A stretch of DNA of 64,000 nucleotides from an uncultured Bacteroidota bacterium (GTDB taxonomy: Bacteria > Bacteroidota > Bacteroidia > Chitinophagales > Chitinophagaceae): positions 46,562-110,561 of the forward strand of contig CAIKYB010000009.1 in NCBI GenBank assembly GCA_903831575.1, written 5' to 3'. Below, in pieces: positions 52,590-60,900 of this stretch. The position numbers were made by a program, and so were the translations under genes. The notes below the pieces were generated by a model. That model worked only from the letters and a program-made list of their open reading frames with translations, searched no databases and was not told the origin of the DNA. Every line of letters starts with the position of its first letter. The first letter of the stretch is position 1.

Positions 52590-53087
52590 ATGCGACCACA
52601 GGATATTGTTATCCTGCTTAAAATATTGACTTACGACAAAAAAGATTGGCAATATCGCGATTTGGCGAGTGATTTATCCATAAGTATATCTGAAATTTCA
52701 GAATCCTTGAACCGCAGTCATATTGCAGGGTTGATTGATGAGAGTAGGCGAAGGGTTTATCGTCAATCTTTACTTGAATTTATTCAGCACGGTTTGCATT
52801 ATGTTTTTCCTCAGGTTCCGGGCACATTGGTAACAGGAATCCCCACGGGACACTCTCATCCTTTCTTTAAAAATCGGATTACCGCAGAATTGGAGTATGT
52901 TTGGCCTTACGATCATGGAACTACGCGAGGCCTTTCAATTGCACCGCTATACTCGGGTGCAACATTAGCCGTTGGTAAAGATGAACAGCTATATAAATGG
53001 CTCGCCTGTATAGATGTTATTCGAGTAGGACGTGCTCGTGAAAAAAAAATAGCTATAAAGGAACTTGAAAAAGAAATAATGCCATGA
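52590..53087 (+). CDS. winged-helix DNA-binding protein, AbiEi-like antitoxin candidate
   Basis: About 165 residues from the ATG at 52590; an ATG at 52572 lies only 5 bases after the -7 box. Residues of about 4-55 are a MarR-like winged helix (MRPQDIVILLKILTYDKKDWQYRDLASDLSISISEISESLNRSH). The C-terminal part is unassigned. Its last 4 bases overlap the nucleotidyltransferase start (ATGA), so translation is coupled. A DNA-binding protein before an AbiEii-like nucleotidyltransferase is the usual antitoxin-toxin order; autoregulation at the palindrome upstream is likely but unproven. Confidence 0.7.
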   Translation: MRPQDIVILLKILTYDKKDWQYRDLASDLSISISEISESLNRSHIAGLIDESRRRVYRQSLLEFIQHGLHYVFPQVPGTLVTGIPTGHSHPFFKNRITAELEYVWPYDHGTTRGLSIAPLYSGATLAVGKDEQLYKWLACIDVIRVGRAREKKIAIKELEKEIMP

Positions 53088-53770
53088 GTCACCATCAAAA
53101 CATAACAAGAATAAAAGCAGTTTGCGAAGCGTTGGGTGAAATGACCCAATCGGTTCTTTTTGTTGGTGGTGCAACTGTTTCATTATACACGGATAGACCG
53201 GCCACCGAAGTAAGACCAACAGATGATGTTGATATTTTAGTAGAATTGGTTCATTATTCTGGATATGCAGCCATTGAAGAACAATTGCGTAAGAAGGGAT
53301 TTGTTAATGATCAGGAATCCGGGATAATTTGTCGATTCAAAATCCAGGGAATCATAGTTGATGTAATGCCAACAAGTAGCACCGTGCTCGGATTTACTAA
53401 CAAATGGTATGAAGAGGGTTTTAGTAAGCCAATGGAAAAGCAATTAAATGAGGGCCTTAGCATTAAACTACTGGAACCTGTATACTTTATCGCTTCTAAA
53501 ATGGAAGCATTTAAGGGCAGAGGAGGTGGAGATGGTCGAACGAGTTCAGATTTTGAGGATATAGTGTATGTGTTGAACAACAGAAATGCTATTTGGGATG
53601 AAATAGAAAAATCACAATCTCATTTGAAAACTTATTTAAAAAATGAGTTTCAGAAAATTTCAAAGGATGATTTTTTATATGAATGGGTAAGTACTAATCT
53701 GGATTATACTGAACAAAAAAGAACTGATTTTATTGTTGGAGGAATAGAAGCTTTTATTGGCTCAAATTGA
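53084..53770 (+). CDS. AbiEii-like nucleotidyltransferase, toxin candidate
   Basis: A 228-residue DNA polymerase beta-fold nucleotidyltransferase. Motif I is VLFVGGATVSLYTDRP and motif II RPTDDVDILVE, with the DxD pair near residues 48-50; GIIVDVMP may carry the third acidic residue near 90. The SKMEAFKGRGGGDGRTSSDFEDIVYV segment near 140-165 matches AbiEii/DUF1814-type proteins. Family members include bacteriostatic toxins that modify tRNA or GTP. The upstream winged-helix gene is its probable antitoxin. A decayed copy of its 3' part lies 1.6 kb upstream at the end of element 1. Confidence 0.82.
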   Translation: MSHHQNITRIKAVCEALGEMTQSVLFVGGATVSLYTDRPATEVRPTDDVDILVELVHYSGYAAIEEQLRKKGFVNDQESGIICRFKIQGIIVDVMPTSSTVLGFTNKWYEEGFSKPMEKQLNEGLSIKLLEPVYFIASKMEAFKGRGGGDGRTSSDFEDIVYVLNNRNAIWDEIEKSQSHLKTYLKNEFQKISKDDFLYEWVSTNLDYTEQKRTDFIVGGIEAFIGSN

Positions 53771-53800
53771 GTTTCTGAATTGTGAATGATGATTCTCAAT

Positions 53801-53966
53801 CACAAAGTTTTTTACATCCATTTTTTCTCTACCATAGCATTAGTTCTTGAACATTCAGTGGCGCCATTCCGTAGATAAAGTGAAGGTTTTTCCGATAATT
53901 TTCACCAGGAGAGTAGCTATTTATTGAAAGTTAGTAGTATCAACATATTGAGCGATAGGGGATTTC
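53801..53966 (+). repeat. element right-end arm, copy 2
   Basis: The partner of 52126-52290, directly before the right att copy. Differences are scattered point changes. Confidence 0.8.
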
Positions 53967-53982
53967 TCCTAACGCGGTCACA
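53967..53982 (+). repeat. attachment site, right end (attR)
   Basis: TCCTAACGCGGTCACA again; right end of the integrated region. Downstream sequence should be the original chromosome. Confidence 0.85.
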
Positions 53983-53991
53983 TTGATTATC

Positions 53992-54028
53992 AAGGGTTTA
54001 TGAGATAAAAATCATAAACCCTTTTTTA
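53992..54028 (+). terminator. terminator after attR (probably the original tRNA-Arg terminator)
   Basis: A 12-bp stem (AAGGGTTTATGA with TCATAAACCCTT, 53992-54003 and 54012-54023) followed by six T. It lies 10 bases after the att copy. Confidence 0.8.
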
Positions 54029-54253
54029 TTGTTGCAAAAAAATAAAAGAAAATAGATGATATTTTGGAAAGAAAGTAAACTCAATCTATTTATAACAACT
54101 TCCATTAAAATTAATCTAAGTTTGTTAAATTAATACGATGAAAACTAATGAATTGATTTGCTAATAGACGTTATGCAGCTATTTTTTTTGAAAAGATGAT
54201 TTTATTCATCTTTCTATTTGAGGGCAGTCATTTTTAAAGATATGATGCTACCG

Positions 54254-54478
54254 TACTTTTGTTTCATATTAGTTCAATAAACATCGAGGCAATAGAAACA
54301 TTAGATATAGTCATTTTAAAAGGTGTTAAACTGATGTTTTCGAAAAGACGGAATAAAAATTGTTTTTGTTTCAGGGTGTTTTTGAAAATAAAGTAGAGAA
54401 TCAGAATAGCAATTGCAAAAGATTGTAAAACTGTGGAATCGATTTAAAGGCGGTGTTTTATAGCTCCGCCTTTTTTTT
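54254..54478 (+). ncRNA. candidate small RNA transcript
   Basis: TACTTTTG (54254-54261) with TTTT at the -33 place (19-base spacer) predicts a start near 54268, and the terminator at 54446-54478 closes a transcript of about 210 bases. The region holds no convincing coding frame. No known RNA family was recognised. It could also be the decayed end of a gene. Confidence 0.3.
54446..54478 (+). terminator. strong terminator in the 54-kb intergenic region
   Basis: AAAGGCGG (54446-54453) pairs with CCGCCTTT (54466-54473) around a 12-base loop, followed by a T-run. No protein gene lies upstream on this strand after the attR. Confidence 0.75.
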
Positions 54479-54919
54479 ATTGTAATATTTGACCAATTCT
54501 ATTTAAAATATTCACATACGCCTTTCAGTAAATTCCATTATCGTTTCAGCAATATCGTTTGCTATAATTGCTGTTGTTAATTTACTTAAATCAACTGCTT
54601 CTGTTTAGCTAGCTTTTAGTTTGTTTCTATTATTTCTTATTTTAGTAGTTCAATTAATAATTCATGTCTTTCAGTAGTTGTTTTTTTCTAAGGAGACTTA
54701 TAGAGGATAGCGGGTATTGTTTTTTTCAGCGATTAAGATTATTTAAAAAAAACTCAAATTTCTGGATTAAACTCTTTTACGAAAAGGTTGTCTATGCTAG
54801 ATTTTTAGGAATAAAGTAAGGGTGGGGGATTTTTTTTCGCTAGGTATATATTTTTATTTTTATAATTAAAAAACCCATATATTTACGTCGTATTTTTTTG
54901 AATAAAATCACATCGTTTT
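54479..54919. other. intergenic region before the dockerin-like adhesin gene
   Basis: 440 AT-rich bases. No open frame, no perfect promoter match. CATATATTTACG near 54878 is a near-miss -7 box before the gene at 54920. Confidence 0.5.
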
Positions 54920-56542
54920 ATGAATATTAAGTTTATTACACTAGCCCTTTTTATTTTGGGATCGCTATCGGTAAAAGCACAGTTGTATGTTAACAGTGCT
55001 CAGTTGACTATTCAAACAGGCGCAAGTGTAATTGTACAAGGAGATGTTACCAGTAATACTGATATTATTGGTGATGGTAAAATCGTTTTAAATGGTTCCG
55101 CCAATCAAAATGTAAGTATGAGTGGCTTTACCATTCCTAATCTTGAAGTTAACAATGCTGCGAATGTTACATTAACTACCCCAGCTCAAATTGGAACTAG
55201 CTTATTATTTACTAGTGGGAATATTTTGATTGGCAATAATGATTTAACATTTGCTTCAATTGCAACAGCTTCTAATTATACAAGTGCTCGCTTTGTTGTA
55301 ACTAACGGTAATGGTAAGCTTGTAAAATCAGCTCTGGCAAATACAACTTTTACTTTTCCTATTGGCAATACTACCGTTGCTTATAATCCAGTAGCAATAA
55401 CTAATACAGGTACTGTTGATAATATTGCTGTTCGTTGCTTAGCAAATGCTTATAGCGCAGGCCTAACAGGAGCAGCTTTTACAAAAGAAGTTGTAGACGC
55501 ATCATGGGATATCAGCGAATCAGTAGCTGGAGGAAGTAACCTATCTGTTACGGCTACATGGAATAGCTCAGACGAATTAACTGGATTCAATAGAACCAAA
55601 GCAGGGATTTCTAATTATATTACTTCACCTTCTCCAAACGTTGGATGGGATATGTTGAATAGTCAAACGGCTCTAGCCACTGGGGCTGGTCCTTATACTT
55701 ATACCAGAACTGGAATTTCTTCCTTAGGTGCTTTCGCAATTGGTACAAGACCTGTATTGTCTCCATTGCTGGTTACCCCAAAAATATTTTTACAAGGGAA
55801 TTATGTTTCAGGAACAGGGCTAATGACAGATGCATTAAGAACTCTTAATTTAATTCCTACAACCGAGCCCTATTCCGGAGCGACTGGTTTTACTCATTCC
55901 GGTAGTGGAGGAGGAGAAACCACTACAAGTGCAATCGTTGGATCTACAGCTACTGCAGGAGCTAACGCTATTGTTGATTGGGTATTTGTTCAGTTGTATA
56001 ACTCAGCCGGCACCCTTGTAAATTCAAGGTCAGCTTTGTTGCAACGTGATGGAGATATCGTTGAAACGGATGGTATATCACCTCTTAATATGGCAGGGAA
56101 TGCGGCTGGGAATTATTATATTTCAGTAAGACATAGAAACCATTTAGGTGTTAAGTCTAATGCTTTATTTGCGCTTGCAAAAACTACTGCCAGTCCTTAT
56201 GATTTTACAAATGCTTTGAATAATGCGTTTTTGGGTTCAGTTACAACAAATGCAGCAATGGCGACCGTCGGGACAAATATTTTTGGCATGTGGGCAGGTA
56301 ATGCTAACGATGATATAGCTGTTAAAATGTCTGGTTTAACCGTAGCAAATAATGATTACTTAAAACTCCTTAATACATTAGGTTCAAGTACTGCAATAAT
56401 ATCTTCGGTATATTCAAAACAAGATTTGAATATGGATGGCAAAGTAAATATGGCCGGCTTAACCCCAGCAAACAATGACTACTTAAAACTGTTAAATTCT
56501 TTAGGATCAAATACTAAAACTGTTACTCAACCTACTTTCTAA
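54920..56542 (+). CDS. secreted beta-solenoid-like adhesin with dockerin-like tail
   Basis: A 540-residue protein with a signal peptide (MNIKFITLALFILGSLSVKA). The first 270 residues resemble a beta-helix or hemagglutinin-like region (repeated TNTDIIGDGKIVLNG and NLEVNNAANVTLTTP). A module from about 280 (PKIFLQGNYVSGTGLMTDALR) to 420 (YISVRHRNHLGVKSNALFA) is shared in form with the 1714-residue protein. The C-terminus has two dockerin/EF-hand-like units, the second with DLNMDGKVN and both with ANNDYLKLLN. It is extracellular, perhaps surface-attached. The T9SS gene follows after 22 bases. Confidence 0.75.
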   Translation: MNIKFITLALFILGSLSVKAQLYVNSAQLTIQTGASVIVQGDVTSNTDIIGDGKIVLNGSANQNVSMSGFTIPNLEVNNAANVTLTTPAQIGTSLLFTSGNILIGNNDLTFASIATASNYTSARFVVTNGNGKLVKSALANTTFTFPIGNTTVAYNPVAITNTGTVDNIAVRCLANAYSAGLTGAAFTKEVVDASWDISESVAGGSNLSVTATWNSSDELTGFNRTKAGISNYITSPSPNVGWDMLNSQTALATGAGPYTYTRTGISSLGAFAIGTRPVLSPLLVTPKIFLQGNYVSGTGLMTDALRTLNLIPTTEPYSGATGFTHSGSGGGETTTSAIVGSTATAGANAIVDWVFVQLYNSAGTLVNSRSALLQRDGDIVETDGISPLNMAGNAAGNYYISVRHRNHLGVKSNALFALAKTTASPYDFTNALNNAFLGSVTTNAAMATVGTNIFGMWAGNANDDIAVKMSGLTVANNDYLKLLNTLGSSTAIISSVYSKQDLNMDGKVNMAGLTPANNDYLKLLNSLGSNTKTVTQPTF

Positions 56543-56564
56543 TTCTGAAAAAAAACAATTAAAC

Positions 56565-57692
56565 ATGAAAAGAGTATTAATAACCTTTATCCTTCTTTTA
56601 TCAATAAATTTAGCAAGTTTCGCACAACCGTACTTTCAAGGTAGTTTTTCTTTGGGAACTAATGACACAGTTGTCTTCAAAATGAAACCAGTATTTGGTA
56701 ATATTACTACTACAATTTCATATATGGAATTTGCCTTTAAATATATTACAACTCAAGCACCTGGATTGTCTACTTCTGCTCCTGTAAGTAATACCGCTTT
56801 TTTTGGAAGCGGCTTGTCAGTAGCCCAATTCCCTCCTGATTATGTTGATGGAAATTTTACCTACATAAAATTTATTCATAATACAGCTACATTGGCATCA
56901 AAAACCTATGTAAATGGAACCGAGTATGAAATTTTCAAAGTTAAACTTTCTATAACTCCTACAGCTGTTATGGGTATTGAAATGGCTAGTGATTTATCAA
57001 CTGGGAATTATGTATTTGGAATAGTAGATGGCAGCGGACAAGTTTTTGATCCAGGGGCAAACGATCAGTTTTACGGTAATGGCTATTATACTGATTCGCC
57101 TAGCGTTTATTTGCCGCTTATTGCATCAACTTTGCCAATTAAATTCTTAAGCTTCAATGCCAAAAATATCAATGATAATGGTGTGTTAAATTGGGCTGTA
57201 GCAAATGAAGATGCTCAGACGAAATTATATCAATTGGAAAGAAGTAATGATGGCAGAAATTTCTCAACAATTGCTTCTATTAATCCCAAATATAATGGTT
57301 CAAATAATACATATGATTACACAGATTTTAACCTGAAATCAATAAAATCTGAAGGTGTTATTTTTTACAGAGTTAAAGAAATTGACCAGGACAATAAATT
57401 TGTTTACAGCTACATTCAGCCTGTTAAATTGAATAATAAGCTAGCTCTTTATTTAAGTCCTAATCCTGCAATATCAAATACTATTTTAACTTATGAATTA
57501 GCTTCATCAGAATCGATTCAAATTTCGATTACTGATGCTACTGGTAAAGTGGTTAATAAAATAAGAACAGAAGGTATTAAAGGTGTCAATCAATTTAATA
57601 TTGATCTAAATAATTACACAAAAGGAATTTACCTGGTATCGCTTAAATCAAACAGCTCGTCAATCAAAACATTACCGTTAATTAAGCAATAG
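56565..57692 (+). CDS. secreted protein with T9SS type A sorting domain
   Basis: A 375-residue protein with a signal peptide (MKRVLITFILLLSINLASFAQ). A beta-sandwich-like first part (about 22-185) resembles a cohesin-type or carbohydrate-binding fold in overall pattern; then PIKFLSFNAKNIND starts an Fn3-like domain, and LYLSPNPAISNTIL to the end is a T9SS type A C-terminal domain. It is secreted by the type IX system. Its cohesin-like look, next to a dockerin-like protein, is worth testing as a binding pair. A 14-bp terminator follows. Confidence 0.8.
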   Translation: MKRVLITFILLLSINLASFAQPYFQGSFSLGTNDTVVFKMKPVFGNITTTISYMEFAFKYITTQAPGLSTSAPVSNTAFFGSGLSVAQFPPDYVDGNFTYIKFIHNTATLASKTYVNGTEYEIFKVKLSITPTAVMGIEMASDLSTGNYVFGIVDGSGQVFDPGANDQFYGNGYYTDSPSVYLPLIASTLPIKFLSFNAKNINDNGVLNWAVANEDAQTKLYQLERSNDGRNFSTIASINPKYNGSNNTYDYTDFNLKSIKSEGVIFYRVKEIDQDNKFVYSYIQPVKLNNKLALYLSPNPAISNTILTYELASSESIQISITDATGKVVNKIRTEGIKGVNQFNIDLNNYTKGIYLVSLKSNSSSIKTLPLIKQ

Positions 57693-57716
57693 TATCAAGA
57701 CATATTTTTACAAATA

Positions 57717-57751
57717 AGAAGAGGCTGTCATTTTAAGACAGCCTCTTCTTA
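57717..57751. terminator. bidirectional terminator between convergent genes
   Basis: A perfect 14-bp stem (AAGAAGAGGCTGTC with GACAGCCTCTTCTT) around a 7-base loop, between the T9SS gene on the plus strand and the 1714-residue gene on the minus strand. Confidence 0.85.
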
Positions 57752-57938
57752 TTTAATGATTTTTTTAGACCAAATTAGTTAGTAGGATCTTATTATATAG
57801 CTTCCTACTTTGAATTCTATAATCAAAGGGACTGCTAATGATTGACTTATTTAATTAAAAAAAAATACATTCTTTTAATTAAGATGTTGTACTTATCCGA
57901 TAGGCAATAAATGTAGTTGATATTAATTAGATTCGGAT

Positions 57939-60900
57939 TTAATAAGGTCGAGCATAATAGATAAATAACCCGTTATTATTTTCTATTAACTGTAGATCAA
58001 AAATATCAGAACCCCCATCGCCATTGCAATCGCTATTGATATATCCAAATTGAAAGGTAGAAGCATCGTTTTCGGTTTGTTGTAAATCAAAAATGTCAAT
58101 GCCTCCATCTTGATTTACATCCCCGCCATAAATTGCATATTTCCCCTGACCCATATTTTTCATTGCTGGATTATTACCGTCGCTAAATGCTGAATTTAAA
58201 TTTATCGTAAAATCGTAATAGGTAATATTATTCATAGTTACTGGCACACTACTCCAGGTTTCAATGCTATTTCTATGCTTAATAGCGATATAGAAATTAT
58301 TGCCTAATGTTGCCCCCGGGAAAATGACACTTGCGCTTCCATCAGTATTTAAAATGGTTCTTTTGCTATAGTTTGGCGATTGATTATTTAAAGTGGTCGG
58401 GTTCCATAAATTAATCTCTATAGTATCGCTTTCGATCTCGTTTGAACTGATTCCAAGATTATATAAAGTCGTATTAAGTACACCTGTGCCAGAATAGAAT
58501 CCCTCTAAGTATACTTTTACATTTAATGTTGTATTACAGCTATTAGTTTGTGTATTAACAGAAAGGGTTATAGGTGAAGAAATACATCCGCTACTATTCT
58601 TAGCAGTTAGACTGTAATTGCCAGCAGATAATCCGCTGAACATCCCAGTTGTATTGTTATAATTGTTCCCATCAATGCTGAAAGAAAGTCCAGTTAAATC
58701 TGATGAAATATTTATTGTCCCAGTGCTGACAACACATGTTGGTTGAATTAATGTAGTTGTTGGAGTCGATGGGGTGCTAGGTTGTGTATTGATAGTAAGG
58801 TTTACTCGTGAAGAAATGCATCCGCTACTATTCTTAGCAGTTAGACTGTAATTGCCAGCAGATAATCTGCTGAATATCCCAGTTGTATTGGTATAATTGT
58901 TCCCATCAATGCTGAAAGAAAGTCCAGTTAAATCTGATGAAATATTTATTGCCCCAGTACTTACACTACATGTTGGTTGAATTAATGTAGTTGTTGGGGT
59001 AGATGGGGTTGCAGGTTGTACATTAATAGTAATAATTGCTGGCGAAGAAATACATCCGCTACTATTCTTAGCAGTTAGACTGTAATTGCCAGCAGATAAT
59101 CCGCTGAATATCCCAGTTGTATTGTTATAATTGTTCCCATCAATGCTGAAAGAAAGTCCGGTTAAATCTGATGAAATATTTATTGCCCCAGTGCTTATAC
59201 TACATGTAGGTTGAATTATTGTAGTTGCTGGAGTAGATGGGGTGGCATTAATGGTAAAATTAGTAGTAGTTCTACAACCGGTCGAATTATTTGAACAAAC
59301 TGCATAATAGGTTGTATTGCCTGCCGAATTCGTATTGCTTAATCCTGACCCTAAAACACCTACTGGATTGAATGGACTCCCACTGCCAATAGAAGTACCC
59401 CCTGTAGCAGTAGTATACCATGCCAAGTTAGCCACTCTATATAACATTAATTGTCCACCAATTGGTGGTGTTATTGTCCATTCAAATGAACCTGAATAAG
59501 TTCCAGTTGATAAAGACCATGTTGTTGAAATTAATTTGTATGTAACCCCAGCAGTTAAATTTGCTGTTAAGAGAGGTTCGCTGCTTGATGAACCCCCATC
59601 ATCATCGCCAACAATCCAATTCCCTCCTCCAGTACAATTCCCTGGGATAAAATTGTCAGTTACGATATAGCCCATCCCATCAAAAGATGAATTATTGTTC
59701 ATTTCAAAAGTATAAGAGCCAGTTGTGTTTACTTGGAAAGGGATGGCTACATAATTTCTTGTAATACTAGCTTCGAATGAACAGATATTCGAATTTGACA
59801 TAGTTGAAATTAGCTTTGCAATAGGGTCCGTGATTGCATTCCATGAACCAGATAAGATTGTTCCAGTATCAGCATAGCCAGTACAATTATTTGAGGAAGT
59901 TAGGCTGCCGAATCCTCCTTGGCATATAGTAGCCCCACTTGTTAATGGCCCCGCTGCATTAATGACAACTGCAATTGATGTGGACGAACTGCACCCAATA
60001 TAATTTGCAGTTAGTAGGTATGTACCAGAAGCAGAAGTGGTTGTATTTGAGATTGAAGGACTTAAAGTGCTTGATGAAAAGCTATTAGGGCCACTCCAGT
60101 TGTATGTTGCAGAGGGCTGGGTACTTGTTCCTGAAATATTCAATATTTCTCCTGCACAAATTGGACTATTGCTCGAAGCGATAATTGTTGGAGCTATTGT
60201 TGAATTTACAACTGCGCTACTTGTTGTGCTGGATGTACAACCACTATATGTAGCCGTTAGAGTGTAAGTTCCTGTCGCTGCTGTTGTAATATTTGTAATT
60301 GAAGGTGTCAATGATGTTGAAGTAAATCCATTAGGTCCACTCCAGCTGTAAGTAGCGGTTGGTTGGTCACTAACTCCAAGGAGATTTAGGGTTTGTGCCT
60401 GACATAGAGGTCCATTATTTGAGGCGCTGATTAAAGCCGAAGACGTTATTGATAAAGTTGTTGACGTTTTAGAAACGCAGCCATTATATGTTGCAGTTAA
60501 TGTATAAGTACCAGTTGCAGCCGAAGTAATGTTAGGAATAGTAGGGCTTAATGAAGTTGAAGTAAATCCATTAGGCCCAATCCAGCTATAAGTGGCAGAA
60601 GCTTGATCACTTGTGGCTGAAATATTCAATGTTTGACCTATGCAAATCGGGCTGTTATTGCTTGCTATTAAATTGGCAGGTGTACAGGTTGTTATTGTTG
60701 TAGTCCACAAGCCTCTTCCATGTGTTGCTGCAACTAATGTGCCATCTGAGCTTCTGTACTTCAACATATCGGTTCTTACAACAGGAAAACTAGGACTTGC
60801 ATTCCATACCGTAAGGCTCCCATTAATTGAATCTGTTGTCATTACACCAGTTTCTGTAGCGATTATCGCTTGTGTATTAGATCCTGGATAAAACATGCAC

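Larger units (their letters stand above)
52307..53982 (+). mobile_element. integrated element 2 (mini-island without integrase)
   Basis: About 1.7 kb between the middle and right att copies. It contains a terminator, a promoter and the winged-helix/nucleotidyltransferase pair, then the shared arm. No recombinase gene is present, so it would depend on an integrase from elsewhere, for instance that of element 1. Confidence 0.7.
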
